The position numbers and the translations under genes are program-made. Shown piece after piece: positions 12,730 to 18,968 of a stretch of DNA of 18,968 bases. The notes under the pieces are model-generated. The model did no database searches and had not been told where the DNA came from. It saw nothing but the letters and a program-made list of their open reading frames with translations. The stretch's first letter is position 1; every line of letters starts with the position of its first letter. Source of the DNA: Caccocola sp964450835 (GTDB taxonomy: Bacteria > Synergistota > Synergistia > Synergistales > Synergistaceae); contig CAYVEQ010000032.1 in the NCBI GenBank assembly GCA_964450835.1, positions 1 to 18,968 of the forward strand, in the 5' to 3' direction.

Positions 12730-14881
12730 CGCCGTCGCCTTTGTCCTGCTGCTCGGTCTCTTTTAATATTTCGTCAAGCTCGGAGTAGCTTGTTTTCCCG
12801 TTGCCGAGCAGCGGTATTTTTTCCATGTACAGGAGCTTTTTGGGAATCGCTATCTCGGCAATGCCGATTTCGGAGAGTTTCTGGCGCAGATCGTCGCGGC
12901 GAAGCCCCGGCATCGTCGTGACGGCGGTCAGAGTCTCGCGGCCCGGGGCGGCAAGCATCGTCACCGCGTGCTGATGCTCGGGCCATATCTCGGCCATCGC
13001 CTCTTCCACCGCGGCGAGCGAGATCATTTCGCCGCCGACCTTGGCAAAGCGTTTCGCGCGGCCTAGTATCGTGACGAAGCCCTCGTCGTCTATCTTCACG
13101 ATGTCCCCGGTGTCGTACCAGCCGTCTTTGAGAGGCTCGGGCACGCCTGGGTTCGTCGCGCGCAGGTAGTAGAGCATGACGCTGTCGCCTTTGAGCCAGA
13201 GCCGTCCGCCGTCGGGCACGCCATCTACCGGCTCGAGCCTGTGCTCCAGCCCTTCGACCAGAGTGCCGACCGTGCCCGTCTTGTGGTGCGCGTAGTAGTT
13301 GTTCGCGACGACCGGCGAGGCTTCCGTGACGCCGTAGCCCTCGGTGATGCGGACGTTGAAGCGCTCGAACCACGTCCGCTGCGTCGATGGCTTGAGTTTC
13401 TCGCCGCCCTGCACGAGCAAGCGCATCGTGGCAAAGTCGTAGTTGTCGGCGGCGGCCTTCGCGTAGCCCGTGAGGAATGTGTCGGTCGCGAAGAGTATCG
13501 TTATGCGCTCGTCGTAGCAGATGCCGGCTATCGTCTTGTAGTGGAGAGGTGACGGGTAGAGGTAGACGAAGAAGCCGAGCGTGACCGGCAGGAATACGCC
13601 GAGGAGGCCGAAGCAATGGAATATCGGCATCGCGTTCAGCACGCGGTCGGAGCGGTAGAAGTCGACGCGCGTGTAAATCTGCGCATGGTTTGTGTTGAGG
13701 TTTTTATGGCTCAGCGCCACTCCCTTGGGCGCACCCTCCGAGCCTGAAGTGAAGATTATGACGGCGGGTTTTTCCGAGGCTTCGGGGCCGGCCGGCATCG
13801 GGCGCTGGAAGGGAGCGCGCAGCGCGGCCGATATTTTTTTGCCCGTCGTGATGAGAGGGGCCGCGTCCTCAAGCCATACGATGCGGATGCCCGCTTCCCC
13901 GATCGCTGAGGAAAGCGCGTCGAGCTTGCCCAGCTCTATGAATTTGCGCGAGGTGACGACCGTTTTGATGCAGGCGGTGCGGCAGCTTGTTACAAGGGCG
14001 CGCGAGCCGAGCGAGAAATTGAGCATGGCGGGGATTCTGCCCATCTTTTGCAGAGCGTATATCGTGACCACGCCGCCGAGCGACGTGGGGAGCAGCACGC
14101 CGACGTTCTTTCCTGCGATGTCCAAGGAGCGGAGAGCTTCTTCTATGAGAAGCACGCGCGTTATGACCCCGTTGTATGTCACGGGCTTCGCGCCGTGGTC
14201 GCAGAATACGCGCGTGTTTCCGCCGAACTCGTCGCGCGCGTCGAGCAGAACGTCCCACAGCGGCTTTTCTTTGCGGCGCGCGTAAAGCGAGGCCTCGTCC
14301 ATAATGCGCTCAAGCGCCCGCCCCGCCGCCGCGTTGCGCTTCGAGCCCGTGAGTTTGTCCGGTATGCCGAGCTTCCTGACGGGGAAGACGGTTATCGTCA
14401 CTTTCGAGAAAAATCTGATGCCGCGCTTATGCTGTATGCGCGAGAAGGGGGTGTTTTCAGTGCCTTTTATATGAATAGGGAGGATTTTCGCGTGAGTATG
14501 GTCGGCTATCTGCGCCACGCCCGCCGAGACCTTCATCGGGTTGCCGATGGTCGTGGGCTGAAGCTCCGGGAAGATGACGCATCTCCCGCCGTTTTTGAGG
14601 AGGCTCAGAAAATATTTCAGCGTAAGCGGCGCGTCGGCGTCTAAGATGTGAGTGTCCGCTATGGGGAGGAAGAAGCGCACGAAACGTTTTTTTGTCAGCC
14701 TGCGCTCAATCGCGAAAGGAACCTTTTCGGGCAGGAAAGCGGCAAGAATGAGCGGGTCGATGAAAGAAACGTAGTTCGGAGCGACGAGTACCCCGTCGCC
14801 CGCGTTCAGCCAATTCTCCCAGCCCTTTACCTCCACTCTGAAGAACAGGCGCAAGACCAGCTTTACAATGAATCTGCGCAA
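12713..14881 (-). CDS. aas: Aas-like acyltransferase/acyl-ACP synthetase with altered acyltransferase site
   Basis: Same two-domain layout as E. coli Aas (719 residues), here 722: a PlsC-type acyltransferase (1-215), then an AMP-forming acyl synthetase. Aas re-acylates lysophosphatidylethanolamine and loads fatty acids onto ACP at the inner membrane. The synthetase looks intact: TSGSEGAPKGV (378-388), EGYGVTEASP, YDTGD, GRAKRFAK and catalytic K696 in LLGNGKTSY. The acyltransferase is not: the HX4D motif reads NYVSFIDP (Tyr37 for His), and FPEG reads FPELQ (105-109). TTG 14881 was chosen because GGGAGGGG (14895-14888) sits 6 nt before it, matching the E. coli N-terminus. An ATG at 14932 gives 739 residues but has no ribosome-binding site. 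The cupin gene overlaps its end. Confidence 0.88.
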   Translation of the reverse strand: MRRFIVKLVLRLFFRVEVKGWENWLNAGDGVLVAPNYVSFIDPLILAAFLPEKVPFAIERRLTKKRFVRFFLPIADTHILDADAPLTLKYFLSLLKNGGRCVIFPELQPTTIGNPMKVSAGVAQIADHTHAKILPIHIKGTENTPFSRIQHKRGIRFFSKVTITVFPVRKLGIPDKLTGSKRNAAAGRALERIMDEASLYARRKEKPLWDVLLDARDEFGGNTRVFCDHGAKPVTYNGVITRVLLIEEALRSLDIAGKNVGVLLPTSLGGVVTIYALQKMGRIPAMLNFSLGSRALVTSCRTACIKTVVTSRKFIELGKLDALSSAIGEAGIRIVWLEDAAPLITTGKKISAALRAPFQRPMPAGPEASEKPAVIIFTSGSEGAPKGVALSHKNLNTNHAQIYTRVDFYRSDRVLNAMPIFHCFGLLGVFLPVTLGFFVYLYPSPLHYKTIAGICYDERITILFATDTFLTGYAKAAADNYDFATMRLLVQGGEKLKPSTQRTWFERFNVRITEGYGVTEASPVVANNYYAHHKTGTVGTLVEGLEHRLEPVDGVPDGGRLWLKGDSVMLYYLRATNPGVPEPLKDGWYDTGDIVKIDDEGFVTILGRAKRFAKVGGEMISLAAVEEAMAEIWPEHQHAVTMLAAPGRETLTAVTTMPGLRRDDLRQKLSEIGIAEIAIPKKLLYMEKIPLLGNGKTSYSELDEILKETEQQDKGDGDDKAE

Positions 14882-14943
14882 AAAGAACCCCTCCCGCGGA
14901 CAGGCGCGACAATAGTGGAAACGCGAGTCCATTATGATTTCAT

Positions 14944-14949
14944 ATTATA
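14944..14949 (-). promoter_or_regulatory. -10 box of the aas-cupin operon
   Basis: TATAAT on the minus strand with start expected near 14937. The -35 region (TGGCGA, 17 bp upstream) is weak. It leaves about 55 nt of leader before the TTG at 14881, which supports that start over the ATG at 14932, only about 5 nt from the transcript end. Confidence 0.5.
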
Positions 14950-15047
14950 TCAGATACGCGGCTTTTTCGCCACGTTAAGGCGCTTTTGTAAAATTTGCGC
15001 TACAATTATTGCGTAGAAAAAATAAAAAAAACGGAAAGGTGGTAACG

Positions 15048-15692
15048 ATGGAGAAAAAAGAAAAAGTCTTTCTCATAGGAGCCGGAGACCACGCGAAAGT
15101 CGTCCTTTCCATTCTCGAGGCCTGCGGCGTCGGCTGCGCCGGCATATATGACGACAACTCCGCGCTGTGGGGAAAAACCCTCTGGTGCTTGCCGATACTG
15201 GGGCCTGTCTCGGCTATGCCCGACACGGCCGATACAATGGCCGTAATAGCAATCGGCGCGAACGACGCGCGCCGCGCGATCGCCGGGCGTTTTCGCAACG
15301 TCTGCTGGCCCGTCTTCGTCCACCCGCTCGGCATCGTGCACAGCTCGGTGCGCCTGGGCGAGGGGACTATAGTGTTCGCCGGCTGCATAATCGAGTCCGA
15401 CGCGTCGATAGGCAGGCAGACGATAGTCGAGTCCTCCTCGTACATAGGGCACGATACAGGCGTCGGCAGCTTCTGCCATCTCGCGCCGCGCGCGACGATA
15501 GGCAACAACGTGACAATCGGCGACAACGTCGCGATAGATATGGGAGCGAAGGTGAAGCCCTACCTCCGTATCGGAAACGACGTGCTTATCGACACGGGCA
15601 GCGCGGTAATGGACGACATAACTGCGGCCGGCGAGTACGGCGGGATACCGGCGCGCAAAAAACTGCCTTTTGTCGTGCATGATACGGAATAA
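15048..15692 (+). CDS. NeuD/PglD-family sugar acyltransferase
   Basis: A 214-residue acyltransferase with an N-terminal Rossmann-like part, VFLIGAGDHAKVVLSILE (7-24), that binds the nucleotide-sugar, and a C-terminal left-handed beta-helix of hexapeptide repeats (from about residue 92). H15 and H135 (in SSYIGHDTGVGSFCHLAPRA) match the substrate-binding and catalytic His of PglD. The family acetylates amino-sugars such as UDP-bacillosamine precursors or sialic acids, using acetyl-CoA. The exact sugar cannot be told, and no glycan synthesis genes lie beside it. ATG 15048 follows AAAGGTGG with 5-6 nt spacing; TACAAT (15001-15006) may be its -10 box, though no good -35 accompanies it. It is divergent from aas. 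Confidence 0.88.
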   Translation: MEKKEKVFLIGAGDHAKVVLSILEACGVGCAGIYDDNSALWGKTLWCLPILGPVSAMPDTADTMAVIAIGANDARRAIAGRFRNVCWPVFVHPLGIVHSSVRLGEGTIVFAGCIIESDASIGRQTIVESSSYIGHDTGVGSFCHLAPRATIGNNVTIGDNVAIDMGAKVKPYLRIGNDVLIDTGSAVMDDITAAGEYGGIPARKKLPFVVHDTE

Positions 15693-15826
15693 AAACCGCG
15701 CGAAAAAAGCTTGACCGGCGCGCGGAAGCAAGACGGCAAAGCGCGGGCGCGCGGAAAATACGGCGCGAAACAAAGCCCGCGCGGCCTGTGCGCCGAGAAA
15801 GGCTTCGATAAAGAGAACGCAGAACT

Positions 15827-15855
15827 GGCGGCTCCGCGCGGGTGCCGCCTTTTTT
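15827..15855 (+). terminator. Terminator downstream of the NeuD-like gene
   Basis: GGCGGC (15827-15832) pairs with GCCGCC (15844-15849), followed by six T residues (15850-15855). It lies 135 bp after the acyltransferase stop. The GC-rich spacer between holds no credible gene. Confidence 0.7.
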
Positions 15856-15932
15856 CATGCGCGGCGCGGAGCGCCGGGGAAAACGCGGCCGGGCGGTGCC
15901 GGGCGCGCCTGTCCGGCGTTACGCCGCGGGCA

Positions 15933-17273
15933 TTATTTTACGACGAGGGCCTCGGGGCTTTTCAGCCATTTTATAATCCATAAGAGAAAACAGACGGAGA
16001 TAACGCATCCGCCGGTGTCGCCGCATGGGAACGCCATCCACACGCCGGTGAAGCCGAAGAAGCGCGGGAGCGTAAGCAGCGGGATAAAGAGGCAGAGAGC
16101 GTGCCTCGACAGCGAAAGAGCGAGAGACGCCGTGCCCTTGCCAAGCCCCTGAAGCGCCGAGTTCGTGATAATCGTGACGCCCATGAAAGGAATGCCGAGA
16201 TAGCCGACGCGCATTCCGGACACACCGATGCGCAGCAGTTCTTCGTCGTCAGTGAAAAGCCCCATCAGCTGCGGGGCGAAAATTTCGACAAGACAGAAAC
16301 TCACGAGATAAAAGCCGACCGCGATCGCTATCGCGCAGCGTATCGTTTCGACGACGCGCCCGGGTGACCCCGCGCCGTAATTGAAGCCTATTATCGGCTG
16401 CGAGGCCTCTCCTATCGCCATCGCCGGAAGGAAAAAGAGCGAGTCGAGGCTGGTGAATATCCCCATCGCCGAAAGTCCGGCGTTCCCTCCGTATTTTAGG
16501 ACGAGCTGGTTCATAAGGGTCATATAGGCTACAAAAGAAATTTCCATAAAGAAGGGCGAGCTGCCGACGGAGAAAATTTTCCGCGCCGTCTCGCCGTCTG
16601 GCAGGCGCAGATTGCGCGCGCGCAAGCGAAGCGGCCTGCCGCGCCTTAAGAAGAAATAAAAGCCGAACGCCGAGGAAAGCGCCATCGCGGCCACCGTTCC
16701 GTAGGCCGAGCCGGCGACACCCATATCAAGCAGAACTATGAAAAAAGCGTCCAGCACGACATTCGCGGCCGCGCCGACGATTTGCGTGAACATCGCGTAT
16801 TTCGGACTGCCGCTCGCGCGCGCGAGGAAGTTCGCTCCGAGGCTGAAAAGGCCGAAAGGAGCGCCGACAAGCACGATTTTAAGATAAGGACGGGCGGTAT
16901 CGAGCACCTCGCCCTCGCCGCCGGCGAACCGCAAAAGGCTGTCGGTGAAAAAAATTCCCGCCGCGATGAAAATGAGGCCGGCGCAGGCTAGCAGCACGAA
17001 GACGGAGGCGAGAGCGCACTCCGCCTCGTCTGTGCGGCGCGCCCCGAAAAGTATCGCGACGCGCGAGGCGCCGCCGATACAGATAAGCAGAGCGCAGGCC
17101 ATCACCGCCAGCATCGGCGGGAAAGAGACGGTTATGGCGGCAAGGCCCGCAGTGCCGACGTAATGGCCGACGAATATCCGGTCGACTATGTTATATACCG
17201 CGCCCGCCACCATGCCTATTACCGCAGGGAGAGCGAAGCGCAGCAGCAGCCCCGGCACGGCCTCAGTCCCCAT
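15933..17273 (-). CDS. MATE-family efflux transporter, MepA-like
   Basis: Inner-membrane antiporter that exports cationic drugs or metabolites in exchange for Na+ or H+. It has 446 residues and about twelve membrane helices. The N-terminal LLRFALPAVIGMVAGAVYNIVDRIFVGHYVG and the second-half IGEASQPIIGFNYGAG are MATE signatures of the MepA type. The substrate is unknown. The only ordinary start nearby is ATG 17273, which lacks a Shine-Dalgarno at the usual distance. A strong AAAGGAG (17319-17313) is followed 9 nt later by an in-frame ATC (17303), which would add ten residues (IAVRETNDNY) resembling MepA-type N-termini. The start is therefore uncertain. It is divergent from bioY. Confidence 0.92.
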   Translation of the reverse strand: MGTEAVPGLLLRFALPAVIGMVAGAVYNIVDRIFVGHYVGTAGLAAITVSFPPMLAVMACALLICIGGASRVAILFGARRTDEAECALASVFVLLACAGLIFIAAGIFFTDSLLRFAGGEGEVLDTARPYLKIVLVGAPFGLFSLGANFLARASGSPKYAMFTQIVGAAANVVLDAFFIVLLDMGVAGSAYGTVAAMALSSAFGFYFFLRRGRPLRLRARNLRLPDGETARKIFSVGSSPFFMEISFVAYMTLMNQLVLKYGGNAGLSAMGIFTSLDSLFFLPAMAIGEASQPIIGFNYGAGSPGRVVETIRCAIAIAVGFYLVSFCLVEIFAPQLMGLFTDDEELLRIGVSGMRVGYLGIPFMGVTIITNSALQGLGKGTASLALSLSRHALCLFIPLLTLPRFFGFTGVWMAFPCGDTGGCVISVCFLLWIIKWLKSPEALVVK

Positions 17274-17335
17274 ATAGTTGTCGTTTGTTTCCCGTACGGC
17301 GATGCTCCGTCGCTCCTTTCACCTGTGTCTTAACG

Positions 17336-17344
17336 ATTATAACA
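17336..17344 (-). promoter_or_regulatory. Extended -10 promoter of the MATE gene
   Basis: TGTTATAAT on the minus strand is a TGn-extended consensus -10 box; the -35 (TTTATC, 17363-17358) is weak. Start near 17329 gives a leader reaching the AAAGGAG at 17319-17313. Confidence 0.65.
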
Positions 17345-17415
17345 GAATAAGCGGCCTGATAAAGAAGGCGCCGCGCCGCCTCGCCGTTGCGTCGCCGTCC
17401 TGTCTTGCCGCCGCG

Positions 17416-17447
17416 ATGTCAATTGCTGCGCGAGGTCGGGTTGACAA
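17416..17447 (+). promoter_or_regulatory. BirA-like operator at bioY
   Basis: Half-sites ATGTCAATT (17416-17424) and GGTTGACAA (17439-17447) are separated by 14 bp; the cores TGTCAA and TTGACA are perfect inverted repeats 18 bp apart. This is the layout known for biotin-repressor sites, TTGTNAACC-N14/15-GGTTNACAA. The right half fits exactly and contains the bioY -35 box; the left half is a weaker match. Binding of BirA with biotinyl-AMP would block transcription when biotin is plentiful. Confidence 0.55.
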
Positions 17448-17469
17448 TATTCTGCCTTCCCGTTATTAT
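17441..17469 (+). promoter_or_regulatory. bioY promoter, giving a leaderless mRNA
   Basis: TTGACA (17441-17446), 17 bp, TATTAT (17464-17469). Only 7 nt separate the -10 box from the bioY ATG (17477), so transcription should start at or next to the A of ATG. Confidence 0.8.
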
Positions 17470-17476
17470 CCGCGCC

Positions 17477-18031
17477 ATGAAGATAAAGTCCATGATCGAG
17501 ATTTCGCTGTTCGCGGTTTTGTCGGCGGTCGGCGCGAGGCTCATGATTCCCGTTCCTTTCGTGCCTTTGACACTTCAGACGCTCGTGTGCATGCTCGCGG
17601 GCTTCGCTCTCGGCGCGCGCAAAGGGGCGGCGTCGCAGATTCTTTATATGCTGATGGGACTTGCGGGCATTCCGGTATTCACGTCCGCAGCGGGGCCTGC
17701 CGCTCTCTTTATGCCCTCGTTCGGCTATATACCGGGGTTTGCTCTCTGCTCGTGGATTTGCGGCGCGCTCGGAGAGTATATGCGGAAAAGGTACGGCGAG
17801 CCGGGCTTCGCGCGCTATTTCGCGGCGGCGCTGCTCGGAGTGGCGGCGACCTACGCGGCCGGCGTCGCCTATCTTTACCTGATTTTGAATTTCTGGGCTA
17901 GGCAGGAGGGCGCGACCTTCTTCAAGGTGCTTTCGATAGGCTTTTTCACCACAGTGCCGGGCGACGTGCTGAAAGCCGCGGCGGCTGCGGCGGCGGCACC
18001 GCGCCTACCGCGCGCGGACGCGGGAAAATAG
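17477..18031 (+). CDS. bioY: Biotin transporter substrate-binding subunit BioY
   Basis: The S-component of an energy-coupling-factor transporter, a six-helix membrane protein that takes up biotin alone or with a shared EcfAAT module, not present here. It has 184 residues. Family sequence includes AVLSAVGARLMIPVPFVPLTLQTL, GFALGARKGAASQILYMLMGLAGIPVF and FGYIPGFALCSWI, with a C-terminal helix preceded by TTVPGDVLK. There is no ribosome-binding site and the promoter ends 7 nt before the ATG, so leaderless translation is predicted. The frame is open upstream to 17387 but would run through the promoter. Regulation by BirA is suggested by the operator at 17416-17447. Confidence 0.94.
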   Translation: MKIKSMIEISLFAVLSAVGARLMIPVPFVPLTLQTLVCMLAGFALGARKGAASQILYMLMGLAGIPVFTSAAGPAALFMPSFGYIPGFALCSWICGALGEYMRKRYGEPGFARYFAAALLGVAATYAAGVAYLYLILNFWARQEGATFFKVLSIGFFTTVPGDVLKAAAAAAAAPRLPRADAGK

Positions 18032-18108
18032 TTTTTTCGTTTTTTGCCGTATGACTGATAAAAAAAGAGTCGAGGCCCGATTGTCCCGCGAGGCCGCAAA
18101 GAGTAACG

Positions 18109-18136
18109 GAGGAGGGAGAACCCCGCCTCATTTTTT
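18109..18136 (+). terminator. Terminator of bioY
   Basis: GAGGAGGG (18109-18116) pairs with CCCGCCTC (18122-18129) with one A-G mismatch, 5-nt loop, then A and six T residues (18131-18136). It lies about 78 bp past the bioY stop; the rest of 18032-18218 holds no gene I can support. Confidence 0.65.
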
Positions 18137-18218
18137 GCGCGTTTTGCGCGCGCGCCGCAAGATGCGAAACTCCCCGCGCGGAGCGTGCGTGCTTCCGATT
18201 GTTTAAGTTTAATATCTC

Positions 18219-18329
18219 CTAGACAATCGTCTCATACGCTTCCGGGTTCTTCTCCTTCATCTCCGTGATACTCCGGATCAGCTCCGCTCTTTTCCGCAGA
18301 AGCAGGTAGCTCGTGAAGTCTTTGTGGTT
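18219..18329 (-). other. In-frame continuation of the following gene beyond an amber codon
   Basis: Past the TAG at 18332-18330 the same frame runs on for 36 codons (starting NHKDFTSYLLLRKRAELIRS) to another TAG at 18221-18219. The peptide is charged and amphipathic and looks like ordinary protein rather than random translation. It is probably the former C-terminus, cut off by a nonsense change, or is reached by amber read-through. Confidence 0.55.
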
Positions 18330-18968
18330 CTACTTTATGTCCTTTGCTGCAGGGCACAGTGAGCGTCCGCCGTGATCTTTCAGGGTCTGAATGAACCACT
18401 CGGGATACCCGAGTGCTGTTGCTTTGTCTACCGCGGTGATATAGTACTTCCAAAGATCCCTGTCCCATATCTTGTTAAGATTGGCGCCCAGCTCTATCAG
18501 CAGATTGAGATAGCGCTGGTCTGTTTTGAAGGGCCATTCTTCAGGAAGATTGGGGAGGGAATATACACTGGGATATTCCTCCACATCGCCGTTTTTCACA
18601 TATCGTAAATATTTTTCTTCAATCTCTTTTTTAGAATAATAAGGACTATACTCAAGTAAACGAAATAACAGAGTACTTCTTCCCTGTTGAAGCCCAAAGT
18701 GTTCTATTATAGGATCGTTTACCGACAGCCCCGCTTTGACCGCGTGACGAAGAGTACGCTCGAATCTTTCGTAATCGTTATCGTTAATACATTTAGTCAG
18801 GCAGTTAAAAAGACTTTTTAGCCAGTCCTGCTTGTATTCTCTCTTGAGAACAATGATCTTTGGATTCGTTCTCAAATACTTGCTTTCGTTGGTTTTTAAT
18901 TCTTCCTCTCTCCGCTTTAAATCTTTCTTGTACAGTCTTATTCTTCTGTCATGATCTATCTCTTCAGG
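18330..18968 (-). CDS. Uncharacterised protein, 5' end outside the window
   Basis: Not recognised. The frame is open from the window edge to TAG at 18332-18330, at least 212 residues, and no start needs to lie inside the window: 31 codons upstream of the first possible TTG (18875) remain open and protein-like (PEEIDHDRRIRLYKKDLKRR). The N-terminal part is Lys/Glu/Arg-rich, likely helical or coiled coil. Two segments recall degenerate ankyrin repeats, LRHAVKAGLSVNDP and YLNLLIELGANLNKI, but the match is weak. GC is clearly lower than in bioY and the other genes to the left, suggesting acquired DNA whose border lies near 18200. No signal peptide can be judged. Confidence 0.65.
   Translation of the reverse strand, partial: PEEIDHDRRIRLYKKDLKRREEELKTNESKYLRTNPKIIVLKREYKQDWLKSLFNCLTKCINDNDYERFERTLRHAVKAGLSVNDPIIEHFGLQQGRSTLLFRLLEYSPYYSKKEIEEKYLRYVKNGDVEEYPSVYSLPNLPEEWPFKTDQRYLNLLIELGANLNKIWDRDLWKYYITAVDKATALGYPEWFIQTLKDHGGRSLCPAAKDIK

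Noticed and set aside
15711..15983. Plus-strand frame after the NeuD-like gene
   Set aside because: GC-rich, Ala/Arg/Gly-rich translation running through the terminator at 15827-15855; no ribosome-binding site.
1..18968. CRISPR array, insertion sequence, integrase or phage genes
   Set aside because: No regularly spaced repeats and no transposase, recombinase or phage protein in any frame.

Overview
The window (about 60% GC overall) looks like chromosomal DNA of a diderm, probably anaerobic bacterium. A member of the Synergistota is my best guess, based on the ribosomal/SRP gene order, a TrmD fused to a second SPOUT methyltransferase, PPi-dependent phosphofructokinase, a TRAP transporter and BioY. 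This is inferred from gene content, not from a marker-gene search. Two runs of 100 N are each flanked by identical 55-bp sequences, so they look like unmerged contig overlaps rather than missing DNA.

Layout: (1) 1-1046, minus strand: cysE (serine acetyltransferase) behind a roughly 190-nt leader. The leader encodes a 20-residue peptide with two adjacent Cys codons, followed by mutually exclusive hairpins ending in a strong terminator. This reads as a cysteine-sensing transcription attenuator and is the most interesting element here. (2) 1453-6083, plus strand: a housekeeping operon from a perfect-consensus promoter, ylxM-ffh-rpsP-khpA-rimM-trmD(fusion)-rplS, covering protein targeting, ribosome maturation and tRNA m1G37 methylation. 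(3) 6149-6320: tRNA-Leu(GAG) with its own promoter and terminator. (4) 6321-9130: a lower-GC stretch with a PPi-phosphofructokinase gene and, convergent to it, a decayed MacB-type ABC permease remnant. (5) 9188-12212, minus strand: a three-gene TRAP transporter operon (dctP-dctQ-dctM) with two candidate promoters and a structured leader. (6) 12394-14949, minus strand: an Aas-like two-domain lipid enzyme whose acyltransferase domain has lost key catalytic residues, overlapping a small cupin gene. (7) 15048-15855, plus strand: a NeuD/PglD-type sugar O/N-acyltransferase. (8) 15933-17344, minus strand: a MATE efflux protein, divergent from (9) bioY (17477-18031), a biotin transporter S-component predicted to be leaderless and controlled by a BirA-like operator over its -35 box. 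(10) 18219-18968, minus strand: a low-GC gene of unknown function running off the window, with an in-frame amber codon 36 codons before its apparent natural end.

Two predicted mRNAs, the cysE leader peptide and bioY, have the same geometry of -10 box, 7 nt, then ATG. Start at the A of ATG is therefore expected for both, and leaderless translation seems to be in use in this organism.
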